Shown: positions 27,109-36,411, counted from the first letter of the stretch. The stretch is 64,000 nt of DNA from an uncultured Ruminococcus sp. (GCA_902762375.1 CACWNY010000003.1:19491-83490); one strand, 5' to 3'. The notes: generated by a model not told the origin, from the sequence alone. A program made the numbers and translations.

Positions 27109-28134
27109 ATGAAACTTGCTATTCTTACTTTCAGTCAGTCGTATAATTACGGTGCGTTATTGCAATCTTACGCTTTGCAAAAAACTTTGTGTCGATTGGG
27201 TCATGAGGCTTTGCTTATCCGTATCGGCGAACCGCCTAAACCGAAAACACTCAAATATAAACTGAAAAATCTTTTGGAATACAAAAGACAAAAAGCCTAC
27301 TGTGAATTTCTGCATAACCATCTGACTTTTTATGAAACAATTATCACTCCTGAAAATGCGTACATACTCAATTCGGATTTTGATGGTTTTATCTCAGGCA
27401 GTGACCAAGTATGGAATATGAAAAACGGCATTGACCCTATATTCTTTCAGAAATTTGCGAATAAAAACAAGCTGAAAATGTCTTATTCAGCAAGTATAGG
27501 ATTGAATGAAATTCCTGAAAAGTACCGTGACGAAAGTATCTGCTTGATAAATGATTTTGACTATGTTTCTTTGCGTGAGATTTCAGCGTTGCGAATGTTA
27601 CAACAATATACCGACAGAAAGTTATATTGTCATGCTGACCCTGTTTTTCTGCTGAATAAATCCGAGTGGGATAATTTATGCGAAAATCTTATCGAACAGA
27701 AAAATTATATTTTCGTATACGGCACACAGATGAGTGAAACACTAAAACACTTTGCTGAAAATCTCCATCAAAAAACAGGCTTACCGCTTATCAGTGTATT
27801 TCCTTTGAAAAATGCTAAAGTTGTCGGCGGTGCTATTGGCTGTAAGGAATTTGTCAGCTATATCAAAAACGCTGACTATGTAATTACAAGTTCTTTCCAC
27901 TGTACGGCATTTTCTATGATTTACCAAAAGAGAGTGTTTGTTATTCCTCATTCTGAAACTTTTTCCCGAACAGAAGATTTACTGTCAATTTTCGGGCAGT
28001 CGGACTGTATCATAAAAAATTCTGATGATGTGGTAAAGTCTGTATGGGACTTTTCACAAAATCAGAATATTATTGACTGTCTGCAAAAATCTGCTTTTGT
28101 GTATCTGAAAACAATAGACAAATTTGGGATTTAG
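27109..28134 (+). CDS. Polysaccharide pyruvyl transferase family protein
   Basis: This 341-residue protein has the PS_pyruv_trans pattern: AILTFSQSYNYGALLQSYALQKTL at the start, GFISGSDQVWNM, YSASIGLNEIP, a DFDYVSLRE segment, and YVITSSFHCTAFSMIYQKRVFVIP near the end. It would add ketal pyruvate (or a related group) to the surface polysaccharide, giving negative charge. GGAGAGG precedes the ATG. It is the last recognisable gene of the polysaccharide locus. Confidence 0.9.
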   Translation: MKLAILTFSQSYNYGALLQSYALQKTLCRLGHEALLIRIGEPPKPKTLKYKLKNLLEYKRQKAYCEFLHNHLTFYETIITPENAYILNSDFDGFISGSDQVWNMKNGIDPIFFQKFANKNKLKMSYSASIGLNEIPEKYRDESICLINDFDYVSLREISALRMLQQYTDRKLYCHADPVFLLNKSEWDNLCENLIEQKNYIFVYGTQMSETLKHFAENLHQKTGLPLISVFPLKNAKVVGGAIGCKEFVSYIKNADYVITSSFHCTAFSMIYQKRVFVIPHSETFSRTEDLLSIFGQSDCIIKNSDDVVKSVWDFSQNQNIIDCLQKSAFVYLKTIDKFGI

Positions 28135-28188
28135 TGGTATTATATTTTCAAACAGATTACAAAATAAATACAGAAAGCGAAAATAAAA

Positions 28189-28572
28189 ATGCAAATAGAA
28201 CATATTGCGATGTATGTGAATGACCTTGAAAAAACAAAAGAATTTTTTATCAAATATTTCCATGCTTTGCCGAGTGAGTGTTATCACAATATAAAAACGA
28301 ATTTTCGGTCTTATTTTCTTCATTGGGACAGTGGTGCAAGATTGGAAATTATGAATAAATCGGATATGACAGATACTCCAAAAAATCTGAACAGGACAGG
28401 ATATATTCATATTGCGTTCAGAGTTGGAAGTAAAGAAGAGGTTGATAATCTTACAGATATTCTGAAAAATGATGGATATTCTGTTATCAGCAATCCGAGA
28501 ACGACAGGTGACGGATATTACGAAAGTTGTATTGTTGATTTTGAGGGCAATCAGATAGAAATTACGGTATGA
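28189..28572 (+). CDS. VOC superfamily (glyoxalase-like) protein
   Basis: This single-domain 127-residue protein has the beta-alpha-beta-beta-beta repeats of the vicinal oxygen chelate fold: [22 protein letters not shown] at the start, [18 protein letters not shown] in the middle and [12 protein letters not shown] at the end. Likely metal ligands are the N-terminal His of IEHIA, the mid His of IHIAF and the C-terminal Glu. The substrate cannot be told; such single proteins are often annotated lactoylglutathione lyase-like or as antibiotic-resistance relatives. Confidence 0.85.
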   Translation: MQIEHIAMYVNDLEKTKEFFIKYFHALPSECYHNIKTNFRSYFLHWDSGARLEIMNKSDMTDTPKNLNRTGYIHIAFRVGSKEEVDNLTDILKNDGYSVISNPRTTGDGYYESCIVDFEGNQIEITV

Positions 28573-28620
28573 TATTCATAATATTAAAGGATAGCAAACA
28601 GATTTTAGGAGGTGAAATTT

Positions 28621-28731
28621 ATGTTTTCTTTGAAGTTATTTCTGCATATATTGAGTATAATCCTTGATATTGCATCAATTATACTAAGTATGATTATCCT
28701 TGTATTACTCTCGAAAGGAAGAAAAAAATGA
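28621..28731 (+). CDS. Small membrane protein, 36 residues
   Basis: This short gene starts at 28621 behind AGGAGGTG, one of the strongest ribosome sites in the window. It encodes MFSLKLFLHILSIILD followed by an unbroken hydrophobic stretch and a basic tail SKGRKK. Its stop overlaps the start of the next small gene (ATGA at 28728-28731). It is probably a single-pass membrane peptide; the function is unknown. The tight coupling suggests the two small proteins work together. Confidence 0.65.
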   Translation: MFSLKLFLHILSIILDIASIILSMIILVLLSKGRKK

Positions 28732-28892
28732 AAAAATCGTATCAGTTAATTCTTTCGCTGGCATTTCTTTTGGTATTGGCAATTCATTTTGAGTGGATTT
28801 TCCCCTTAAAATTGTTGATAATAGCAAATTCTGTTTTATTGCTTATAGATTGTGTTTATCGCCTTTCAAAAATAGTAAATCATAAAAAATGA
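28728..28892 (+). CDS. Small membrane protein, 54 residues
   Basis: This gene begins MKKSYQLILSLAFLLVLAIH. It has two hydrophobic stretches and a basic C-terminus (IVNHKK). AAAGGAAG lies just upstream, and the start overlaps the previous stop. A two-helix hairpin in the membrane is likely. The next gene (28908) follows after 15 bases, so the three form a unit. No family recognised. Confidence 0.6.
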   Translation: MKKSYQLILSLAFLLVLAIHFEWIFPLKLLIIANSVLLLIDCVYRLSKIVNHKK

Positions 28893-28907
28893 AAGCGGTG
28901 TTGAAAC

Positions 28908-29348
28908 ATGAGTGATAAAGGACTGTTTATTCTTATTTTTACAGGAGTATGGGTGTTGCTGGGGATAATTTTTCTGATAATAGCCATAAGTATGTACTTT
29001 GTACAGAAAAAAAAGACAGAAGTCTGTACGGCAAAAACTATCGGCACAGTAACAGATGTTGTTCATCGTTCAGCGGGCAGACCAAGATACAGCAGTTGGC
29101 ACCCTGTGATACAGTATACTACTATGACAGGAGAAATGATTAAAAAAGTATCTGCTTATGGAACAAATCCACCAAAATATTCGGCAGGAGATACGGTACA
29201 TATCCATTACAATCCGAAGAAAACGGACGAATTTTATCTGCCTGACGATAAAGTGGGGAAAATCGTTCGGATTGTATTTATGTGGGTAGGTATCGGAATG
29301 ATATTCATTGGTGTACTTGTGGGTACTCTGGTGGGGTTTTTGTGGTAA
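28908..29348 (+). CDS. DUF3592 membrane protein
   Basis: This 146-residue protein has an N-terminal membrane helix (LFILIFTGVWVLLGIIFLIIAISMYF), an extracellular or cytoplasmic beta-rich domain with the DUF3592 pattern (TIGTVTDVVHRS...HPVIQYTT...YSAGDTVHIHYNPKKTDEFYL), and a C-terminal helix. The family is common in Firmicutes and has no proven function. It closes the small three-gene membrane cluster and is followed by a good terminator. Confidence 0.8.
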   Translation: MSDKGLFILIFTGVWVLLGIIFLIIAISMYFVQKKKTEVCTAKTIGTVTDVVHRSAGRPRYSSWHPVIQYTTMTGEMIKKVSAYGTNPPKYSAGDTVHIHYNPKKTDEFYLPDDKVGKIVRIVFMWVGIGMIFIGVLVGTLVGFLW

Positions 29349-29352
29349 ACGA

Positions 29353-29391
29353 AAAAGAACAGCTGTAAAAAATACAGACTGTTCTTTTTTC
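29353..29391 (+). terminator. Intrinsic terminator
   Basis: AAAAAGAACAG and CTGTTCTTTTTT pair around an inner CTGTA/TACAG stem and end in T. Confidence 0.85.
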
Positions 29392-29393
29392 TA

Positions 29394-29572
29394 ATTGAGC
29401 AGTTAAAAATCAAATCGTTATTGTCAAAATTTGCTTACGCAAATTTTGTTTGGATTTCGGGGAGTTTAAGGGCTTCGCCCTTAAAAATCCCACAAGGGGC
29501 TTTGCCCCTTGACCCCACCACTTTTTGAAAAAAGTGGACAAAAACTTTTCATTGTCATAGCTATACGATGAA
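29394..29572 (-). repeat. Mosaic repeat, near full length, reverse
   Basis: The left end TTGAGCAGTTAAAAATCAAATCG is a diverged form of the TGTGCGGTTGAAAATC terminus. All four inner palindromes are present and it ends at GTCATAGCTATACGATG. Confidence 0.85.
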
Positions 29573-29775
29573 AAAAATATTTTAGTTTTTTTGTTTGGGA
29601 AACAGTTCAGAAAATTAGGTAACGAAAAGTGAGAAAAATATGCCTAAATAGAGAAAATTCTTTCGAAAATATTGTTGCAATTTAGTTAATGAAAAATTCA
29701 TAGAGATATGGTATAATTGCGAGCGTAAGAAAATATGTCCAAACAGAGAGTAATTCAGCAAGGAGTTCTGAGAAT

Positions 29776-31659
29776 ATGGTGGAAGAAAAAAACACTGAAC
29801 AAAAGACAGAAAACGAAGTTTCATCTGAAAACAAAAGCAGTGATACACCCAAAGCGGAAGAAACATCATCAACGGAAACCAAAGAAACAGAAACAGCTAC
29901 AGAAACAGCCACAACCGAACCCCAGCCTCAGTCTGAGGAAACGGCAAAAACAGACGAACAACCTGATTCGTCATTGGTAGGAATAATGAACGATGTCAGA
30001 CAAAAGACCCAGACAAAACCAATAATCCGAACACAAGTAGCAACAGAAGAAGAAATGTTTGATATCAATTCCGTGTTAGGGGAGGAAGAAGAAAAGAAAG
30101 CTCCCAAAAAAGACGAAAAGGTGCAGAAAGCAGAACCCCAAAAAGAAAATCCTCCGATTGTTGCAGAACAACCGAAACAACAGGAAGAATCATCAGAGGT
30201 AGTAGTTGATGAACCTGAAGAAAAAGAAAAAAGGGGAATAGGTACTGCATTTGTCAAAATCCTGTGCGGATTTTTGGTATCAGCGGCGATAGTAGGCGGA
30301 ACATTTTTCTGTATGTATAAATACAGTCCGTCAGTAATTCCCGTAGCAGCGTCAGTGAATATTCCTGGAGGACAGGTAAAAGCACCCAAAGAAAAGGTAG
30401 TTTTTCTCAAAGGTATTCAGGTAGAGGGATTTGACTTAGGCGGAAAAACACTGGAAGAAGCAAAATCTTTACTTGCGGTAAGAGGACCATCACTGTTGCC
30501 GAAAACAGAACTTTCGGTTGTGTATGAAGGAAACGAATATAAATACAGCAATGAAGATTTATCCTTTTCTTATGACCTGAACAGTGTTGTTGAGCGTGCA
30601 TACGAATATAGTAATTATGTTATCGGAGAGGGTTCAAAAGATGTAATGGCTTATTTGCCGAATGACGGTAATATTGAGGTAGATGCTGAAAAAGGAAATG
30701 TTAATTTCCGAGTAGACTATAAAGTAACCCAAAGTTCCGTGAAAAAAGTTATGCAGAGAGTTGCCAAAAAAGTGGATAGACCTTGTGTAGAACCGCATGT
30801 ATCCAAATTTGACACTTCAAAAGAGAAAAATTCTCAGAGATATACATTCGTAGACGGTACAAAAGGCAAGATTATTGACCAGGACGCTTTAATCAGACAG
30901 GCAATGGAACAGCTCAATCAAGGGGAGAAAAAGGTTGTTTTAGCGGCAACAAGTATTGAAAGTGTTCCACAGTTGAATATTGCTGATGTCAAACAAGCGA
31001 CAAAACTTATCGGAAAATTCAGCACGATTTCTTCCAACTCTGCCAATGCCAATTCCAACATGGCAACAGCACTTGAGGCAATCAACGGCACAATTCTTGA
31101 ACCGGGAGAAGTGATTTCATTCAATGACTGTACGGGTAACAGTAACCTGATGTCTAACGGTTATCTTCCTGCGGGTGTTATTTCGCAGGGTGCGATGACA
31201 ACAGGTATTGGTGGAGGTATCTGTCAGGCAGCGACAACGCTGTATAATGCAGGTATCATGGCGAACATGGAAATTGTGGAAAGAGAACCGCATTTATGGT
31301 GTTCGTTCTATGTATACGGCGGTCTTGACGCTACTATCGACTGGGGTGCGATTGACCTGAAGATGAAGAACAATTCCAAATATCAGATGTTTTTCCGTTG
31401 CTGGATGGACGGTATCGAACTCAATGTGGAGATATACGGCTGGCAATCTCCTGAATTTGACGAAGTAAGAACAGAAACGGAACTTGATTGGAGTTCCTAT
31501 GAGTCTTACGGGTACAATGCTTACAGAGTATTCTATAAAAACGGAAAAAAACTCAAAAAGGAAGAATTGCCTTATTCTGTATATAGTTTGTCTAACGGTG
31601 CAGGTATCAGACCTGCTGATTACGGCGACACTTCCCGAAAACTCACTCAGCCTGAATAA
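29776..31659 (+). CDS. VanW family protein with disordered N-terminus and one membrane helix
   Basis: This 627-residue protein has a cytoplasmic, very acidic, Glu/Thr/Lys-rich N-terminal region (about 1-150) and one membrane helix (about 158-180, AFVKILCGFLVSAAIVGGTFF). Peptidoglycan-binding-like repeats (PG_binding_4, about 205-420) follow, then the VanW domain (about 420-560) with GEVISFNDCTGN, GGGICQAATTLYNAGIMANMEIVER and WCSFYVYGGLDATIDWG. VanW was named in vancomycin operons, but its activity is not established; chromosomal copies probably act on the wall. A TATAAT at 29712-29717 is a likely -10, and AAGGAG precedes the ATG. Confidence 0.88.
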   Translation: MVEEKNTEQKTENEVSSENKSSDTPKAEETSSTETKETETATETATTEPQPQSEETAKTDEQPDSSLVGIMNDVRQKTQTKPIIRTQVATEEEMFDINSVLGEEEEKKAPKKDEKVQKAEPQKENPPIVAEQPKQQEESSEVVVDEPEEKEKRGIGTAFVKILCGFLVSAAIVGGTFFCMYKYSPSVIPVAASVNIPGGQVKAPKEKVVFLKGIQVEGFDLGGKTLEEAKSLLAVRGPSLLPKTELSVVYEGNEYKYSNEDLSFSYDLNSVVERAYEYSNYVIGEGSKDVMAYLPNDGNIEVDAEKGNVNFRVDYKVTQSSVKKVMQRVAKKVDRPCVEPHVSKFDTSKEKNSQRYTFVDGTKGKIIDQDALIRQAMEQLNQGEKKVVLAATSIESVPQLNIADVKQATKLIGKFSTISSNSANANSNMATALEAINGTILEPGEVISFNDCTGNSNLMSNGYLPAGVISQGAMTTGIGGGICQAATTLYNAGIMANMEIVEREPHLWCSFYVYGGLDATIDWGAIDLKMKNNSKYQMFFRCWMDGIELNVEIYGWQSPEFDEVRTETELDWSSYESYGYNAYRVFYKNGKKLKKEELPYSVYSLSNGAGIRPADYGDTSRKLTQPE

Positions 31660-31672
31660 TTATTTTCAGGGC

Positions 31673-31945
31673 AAAATTTTCTTGTGAAAATTTTGATTTG
31701 AATTTTTATCCATTAAAGGGCTTCGCCCTTTAAAATCCCACAAGGGGCTGCCGCCCCTTGACCCTGCCCACTTTTTTGAAAAAAAGTGGACAAAAAACTT
31801 TTAATTGTCACCGCCAACTTTCGGATAAAGATTTCCGAACGAAGTGAGCCATGAAAGTTTTTGTCGAACTTTTTTCAAAAAGTTCGTGGGGTTCAGGGGC
31901 AAAGCCCCTGATAAGGGGTTCGGGGGTGAAACCCCCGATTGACTA
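31673..31945. repeat. Mosaic repeat, head-to-head double copy
   Basis: A reverse copy (about 31715-31805) and a forward copy (about 31850-31945) meet at a junction CGGATAAAGATTTCCGAACG. The forward copy has GTTCGACA/AAGTTCGT in place of GTCCAC, and a third palindrome GGGGGTGAAACCCCC. Confidence 0.9.
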
Positions 31946-31962
31946 AACAATAAAAAACAAAA

Positions 31963-32009
31963 GAAAAAGCGTTTTTGCTATCTGTCACAATAGCAAAAAC
32001 GCTTTTTTA
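31963..32009. terminator. Bidirectional terminator between vanW-like gene and ABC operon
   Basis: AAAAGCGTTTTTGCTA and TAGCAAAAACGCTTTT form a 16-bp stem with A and T tracts on both sides. Confidence 0.9.
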
Positions 32010-32016
32010 GGATATA

Positions 32017-32970
32017 TCAGCCTTTTACAGCACCGGCAACGATACCTTTGATAATATACTTCTGGCAAGCCAGATAGAAAATAACGATAGGAATAATAGA
32101 AAGAACTATCATAGCCATCATATTTGCCATATCAATCGAACCGTAACCGCCACGCAGATACTGAATAGCCATAGGTAAAGTTCTTGTTTCGGAAGCACCG
32201 AGTAAGAGATAAGGAAGGAGATAGTCATTCCAAATCCACATTGCATTGAGGATAGCTACAGTAATAGCAGTGGGTTTGAGAATGGGGAATACAACCAGAA
32301 AGAATGTTCTTACAGGGCCACAACCGTCAATCATTGCAGCTTCTTCGATTTCCAGAGGAACGCCCTTGATAAATCCGACAAACATGAATACCGCAAGACC
32401 AGCTCCAAATCCTAAATAGACAAAAATAATACCGACCATGTTGTTCAGTTTAAGATTAGAGGCAACCTGTGTCATAGGGTACATGACCATCTGGAAAGGA
32501 ACAATCATCGAGAAAGCACACAACAGGTATAACAACTGGGAATACCACTTTTTGACACGCACGATAAACCATGCACACATGGAAGTACATACGATAATCA
32601 AAGCAACCGAAAATACGGTAATGAATACAGAAGTCAGAAATGCACCGAAAAAGCCGATTTTTTCTGCACCTTCCGTGTAGTTGTCAAAACCAACAAAGGA
32701 ATCTCCGTCAGGAAAAGCAAAAGGAGCATTACTCAGAAATAATTTTCCTTTGAAGGAGTTCATCAGTACCAGCAGTATGGGAGCAATGAATACACAGGCA
32801 AGCACTATCAGTAAAATGAAAAAGGGAATATCTTTGGATTCCATTTTGGTTTTGACTTTGGTGTCTGCTTCATCGGCGATAATGACTTTTTTAGTATCTC
32901 TTTTGGGAATGAACTGTCCTTTTACGCCGTTTTCGTCCACAACGGGAACTTGAGTTTTAATCTCTGCCAT
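32017..32970 (-). CDS. Carbohydrate ABC transporter permease, MalG-like
   Basis: This 317-residue protein has six predicted membrane helices and the inner-membrane permease EAA loop (GVPLEIEEAAMIDGCGPVRTFFLVVFPILKP), which docks on the ATPase. The N-terminal extension of about 45 residues is charged. It pairs with the MalF-like permease upstream (1-base overlap at 32970) and the solute-binding lipoprotein. Substrate is probably a glucan- or plant-derived oligosaccharide, but the sequence does not fix it. Confidence 0.92.
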   Translation of the reverse strand: MAEIKTQVPVVDENGVKGQFIPKRDTKKVIIADEADTKVKTKMESKDIPFFILLIVLACVFIAPILLVLMNSFKGKLFLSNAPFAFPDGDSFVGFDNYTEGAEKIGFFGAFLTSVFITVFSVALIIVCTSMCAWFIVRVKKWYSQLLYLLCAFSMIVPFQMVMYPMTQVASNLKLNNMVGIIFVYLGFGAGLAVFMFVGFIKGVPLEIEEAAMIDGCGPVRTFFLVVFPILKPTAITVAILNAMWIWNDYLLPYLLLGASETRTLPMAIQYLRGGYGSIDMANMMAMIVLSIIPIVIFYLACQKYIIKGIVAGAVKG

Positions 32971-33812
32971 CAGCTTTCAACCTCCTTACTCCTTGTCAGA
33001 TAGAGTTGGGTAAGTGCAATTACGGCAACAATGATGAAGAATACAACAGCTTTTGCCTGTCCTACACCCTGATAATCTACTCTGCCATAGAAAGTATTGT
33101 AGATATCTAAGGCAAGCATTTGTGTTTCTGTACCGGGAGCCCCTGCGGTGAGAGCAAGGTTCTGGTCGAAGAGTTTGAAGGAGTTGGTGAGGGTGAGGAA
33201 AGTACAGATGGTGATAGAGGGCATAACCTGAGGAACGGTAATTTTGATAAGTTTCTGGAAATTGGTTGCCCCGTCAATGTCAGCAGCTTCCAGTAAGTCA
33301 GGAGAAACATTCTGTATACCGGCTATGTAGATAATCATCATATAACCGATTAACTGCCAGTTCATCAGAATGACAAGTCCCCAGAAACCATACGAAGCGT
33401 CATAGGTGATGGACACATCGAAATAGGAAAGTACACCGTTAATAATCATCAACCAGATGTAACCGAGTACGATACCGCCGATAAGGTTGGGCATGAAGAA
33501 AATGGTACGGAAAAGATTAGTCCCTTTAATACTTTTCGTCAGCAACAGTGCCAGCAGAAAGGCAATAACATTGATGGTAATGACAGAAACGATAGTAAAT
33601 TTTACGGTAAACCATAATGCATTGACAAAATCACTGTCCTGAAAGGCTTTGGTATAGTTGCTGATTCCAACCCACTTGGCATTGCTGACCGTTTTGAATT
33701 TGGTAAACGAAAGATAGATACCCATGATAAACGGGGCAATAAACGAGATGATGAATGCCACAACAGTAGGCAATACAAACAGCGGAAACCACCGTTTTAT
33801 CGCTTTTTGCAT
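32970..33812 (-). CDS. Carbohydrate ABC transporter permease, MalF-like
   Basis: This 280-residue CUT1-type permease has six helices and the EAA loop SPDLLEAADIDGATNFQKLIKITVPQVMP. The start giving MQKAIKRWFPLF is chosen because AAAGGAGG lies just before it; longer readings run into the intercistronic hairpin. It forms the heterodimer with the MalG-like subunit. No ATPase gene lies in the operon, so a shared MsiK/MalK-type ATPase elsewhere must energise it. Confidence 0.92.
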   Translation of the reverse strand: MQKAIKRWFPLFVLPTVVAFIISFIAPFIMGIYLSFTKFKTVSNAKWVGISNYTKAFQDSDFVNALWFTVKFTIVSVITINVIAFLLALLLTKSIKGTNLFRTIFFMPNLIGGIVLGYIWLMIINGVLSYFDVSITYDASYGFWGLVILMNWQLIGYMMIIYIAGIQNVSPDLLEAADIDGATNFQKLIKITVPQVMPSITICTFLTLTNSFKLFDQNLALTAGAPGTETQMLALDIYNTFYGRVDYQGVGQAKAVVFFIIVAVIALTQLYLTRSKEVES

Positions 33813-33846
33813 AAGATAACCTCCTTTAATAAAAAGTGCTTTAAGA

Positions 33847-33892
33847 AAAATCACCCGCACTCCCAAAACAACAGGAATGCGAGTGATACTAC
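33847..33892 (-). terminator. Intercistronic hairpin between binding protein and permeases
   Basis: On the minus strand ATCACTCGCATT and AGTGCGGGTGAT pair and are followed by TTTTT. In such operons this placement lowers permease expression relative to the binding protein, either by partial termination or by 3'-end protection. Confidence 0.7.
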
Positions 33893-33937
33893 CTTTTTCA
33901 TATAATCCAAACCAAATCTGTTATACAGATGATGGAA

Positions 33938-35353
33938 TTATTCAGCTTTCAGTTGAACTTCCTTAGCCCATGAAGTTTTTGCATTTTCAACAACTTTAGC
34001 CCATTCGGTCTGTCCCTGAACATATTTCAGCAAGTCAGCACCGAAGTCATTTTTCCATTTTTCACTGGGGATACCTGCAAATACCCAAGGAACAGAAGTG
34101 ATACCGTCTTTTTCCATCCAAGCCAGAACTTCTTTAGCCAGAGGGTCAGTAGGTTTTTCATTGTCGCTGAATGTAGTGAACGGAGCAATAAATCCGAGTT
34201 CATTAACAACAGCTTTTTTACCATAGTCTGAGGAGAAGAGCCATTCCAGGAAGTCTACAGAAGCCTGCTGTTTAGCGGGGTCAGATTCGCTGTTGATAGC
34301 GAAGTAGTTTTCTGTACCGATACACAAGCCCTGTGTTTCTTCACCTTCAGCACCTGTATAGATAGGAAGATATTTGATATCTGTGTCTTTGACAACATTT
34401 CCCTTTGTAGAAGAAATCTGTCCCCAAGCCCAGTTACCGTTCTGTACCATAGCAACATCGCCTACAGCAAATTCACTCATGGATTCGTCAACGGTTTTTG
34501 AACCTAACTGTTTCTTATCTGTACCTGAATTATTGGTATACAGGTCAAAGATATTCTTATAGTTGTCAGCACCTGAGAATGCCAGTTCTTTTGCGTTGAG
34601 GCAATTTGTCAAAGCGTTACCGCCTGTGTTAAATTCATAATAAAGAGGAACATCGACAAGGTGGGTCTGCCATCTCCAGTCATCGCCTTTTTTCAGTGAT
34701 GTGGAAGCGAATACACCTTTGATACCCAAATCGCCTTTGATTTTGGTCATGTCTTCAACAACGGCTTTGAGGTTATCGAAACTCCTGATTTCGTCCATGC
34801 TACTAAATTCTGTAGATTTTTTGTCAGAATTAAAGTACTTGTCCATGATAGCGTTATTATAGATGATACCATAACCTTCAACAGCATAAGGAATACCGTA
34901 AACACCGTCACCGCTGGTAACTGCAAGAGATTTGTCAGAAAGAGAGTCATAAAGTTTTGTGCCTTTCAAATCTGCACAGTAGTCTTTCCAGTTTTCGTAA
35001 CCGACAGGTCCGTTAATCTGGAAGATAGTCGGGGCAGAATCTGCATTAGCCATTTGTGTGGTGAGTGTTTTTTCATATTCACCCGAAGCTGCGGTAGTGA
35101 CTTTTACCTTGATACCTGTTTCTTTTTCGTACTGAGCTGCGATAGCCTCATACTTCTGGGAAATTTCAGGTTTGAAGTTCAGGTAATAGATTTCCTTTAC
35201 ACTGCTGGTGTCAACTTTGGAATCACTGCTGAGTTTACTTCCGCCGTCACTCGTGTTGCCACCGTCTGAACCGTTACAGCCCGAAAGAGCAACTGCCGAA
35301 ACACTCAGACACAATGCCATAAATACAGCGGTCAGTTTTGTCAATTTTCTCAT
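33938..35353 (-). CDS. Sugar-binding lipoprotein of ABC transporter (extracellular solute-binding family 1)
   Basis: This 471-residue protein has a lipoprotein signal peptide ending in the lipobox LSGC (cysteine at about residue 26), a serine/glycine linker, and the periplasmic-binding-protein fold of family 1 (KEIYYLNFKPEISQKYEAIAAQYEKETGIKVKV...TLTTQMANADSAPTIFQINGP). Tryptophan-rich segments typical of sugar sites are present (DDWRWQTHL, NGNWAWGQ). It captures substrate outside the cell for the two permeases encoded downstream. A GGAGCG ribosome site precedes the start. Confidence 0.93.
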   Translation of the reverse strand: MRKLTKLTAVFMALCLSVSAVALSGCNGSDGGNTSDGGSKLSSDSKVDTSSVKEIYYLNFKPEISQKYEAIAAQYEKETGIKVKVTTAASGEYEKTLTTQMANADSAPTIFQINGPVGYENWKDYCADLKGTKLYDSLSDKSLAVTSGDGVYGIPYAVEGYGIIYNNAIMDKYFNSDKKSTEFSSMDEIRSFDNLKAVVEDMTKIKGDLGIKGVFASTSLKKGDDWRWQTHLVDVPLYYEFNTGGNALTNCLNAKELAFSGADNYKNIFDLYTNNSGTDKKQLGSKTVDESMSEFAVGDVAMVQNGNWAWGQISSTKGNVVKDTDIKYLPIYTGAEGEETQGLCIGTENYFAINSESDPAKQQASVDFLEWLFSSDYGKKAVVNELGFIAPFTTFSDNEKPTDPLAKEVLAWMEKDGITSVPWVFAGIPSEKWKNDFGADLLKYVQGQTEWAKVVENAKTSWAKEVQLKAE

Positions 35354-35455
35354 AGGATTTTTTCGCTCCTTTTATAAAATGAATTTTTAAAGACAAATTG
35401 GAATGTTTGTGTAATATATCTATTATTTTCATTTTATTCCAATCTCTTATGAGTT

Positions 35456-35484
35456 ATATTAACACAAAAAGTTGTCGATTTCAA
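35456..35484 (-). promoter_or_regulatory. Promoter for the sugar ABC operon
   Basis: On the minus strand TTGAAA (35479-35484) and TAATAT (35456-35461) have a 17-base spacer, about 100 bases before the lipoprotein start. No clear operator palindrome is visible in the leader. Confidence 0.6.
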
Positions 35485-35578
35485 TAAAAAAGACAAAACT
35501 TTTACTTTCATAACAACAATTTTATGTTTTGAACAAATACACGGTGTTTTTATAGGCAAAAAGACAGTTTTTTCTATC

Positions 35579-35765
35579 TGTGCGGTTGGAATGATATTCT
35601 TATCATATAGCTATGACAAATAAAAGTTTTTGTCAACTTTTTTCAAAAAGTTGTGGGGTCAAGGGGCAAAGCCCCTTGTGGGATTTTTAAGGGCGAAGCC
35701 CTTAAACTCCCCAAAATCCAAACAAAATTTGCGTCAGCAAATTTTGACAGTAACTATTTCATTCT
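35579..35765 (+). repeat. Mosaic repeat, forward
   Basis: The left terminus CTGTGCGGTTGGAATGAT and all inner modules are present. The right terminus is diverged (CATTCTCAAGGCAG). The copy ends within 20 bases of the Rrf2 gene stop. Confidence 0.85.
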
Positions 35766-35781
35766 CAAGGCAGTTTTTATA

Positions 35782-36195
35782 TCACACAGTACCGTTGATA
35801 AGGTCTGACAGAGTAACGCTTTCAAGATAATCATTGACAACATTGTCTAGTTTCTGCCACAGCGGTAAAGTCAGACAGTTTTCCCAGCGGTCACAGACAA
35901 AATCCTTTGTCCTATCCAGACAGGTAACGGGAGCAAGTGTTCCTTCGGCGGTCTGTAAAATCGTTCCTATAGTATAATGTGAGGGGTCATATTTCAGACG
36001 GTAACCACCTTTTTTGCCTCTCAGACTTTCCAGAAATCCTGCTTTGTAGAGTGAGGCAACAATACTTTCCAGATATTTCACAGAAATATTCTGTCGTTGA
36101 GCAACATCGTTCAACGATAAGAACTGACCGCCACTGTTTTGTGCGAGGTCTATCATAATTCTTAACGCATAGCGTCCTTTTGTAGATATCATCAT
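35782..36195 (-). CDS. Rrf2 family transcription regulator (IscR/CymR-like)
   Basis: This 137-residue winged-helix regulator has the family start MMISTKGRYALRIMIDLAQ, recognition region LNDVAQRQNISVKYLESIVASL, wing RGKKGGYRL, and three cysteines (CLDRTKDFVC...ENC) that fit Fe-S cluster sensing as in IscR. No isc/suf or cysteine genes lie nearby, so the target is not shown. ATG 36192 is an alternative start. A TATAAT on the minus strand at about 36225 may be its -10. Confidence 0.9.
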   Translation of the reverse strand: MMISTKGRYALRIMIDLAQNSGGQFLSLNDVAQRQNISVKYLESIVASLYKAGFLESLRGKKGGYRLKYDPSHYTIGTILQTAEGTLAPVTCLDRTKDFVCDRWENCLTLPLWQKLDNVVNDYLESVTLSDLINGTV

Positions 36196-36270
36196 AATTG
36201 AGGGTACTCCTTTTCGAAAAGATTATACTATCATTCTAACACAAAACGGAAAAAAATCAATCATAAATAC

Positions 36271-36411
36271 TTGCAATTCCCTTTTTGGTATGGTAAAATA
36301 TACAGGCATTTCGCACACCGTTACTTTTCCCGAGGTGCTGTTATACTGCTGGCAGTCGGGTACGGCAGAAAAAAGTACGGTGGAGGATTTAACCTTAAGG
36401 AGGAATTTTTA
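36271..36411 (+). promoter_or_regulatory. Leader region of rpsB-tsf
   Basis: TTGCAA (about 36270) and TAAAAT (about 36294) may form the promoter. The leader of about 110 bases contains pairable segments (CGAGGTGCTG/CTGGCAGTCGGG region and GTACGGCAG...AAGTACGG). Autoregulation by S2 is known for other bacteria; here it is only a possibility. AAGGAGG lies 8 bases before the rpsB start. Confidence 0.4.
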
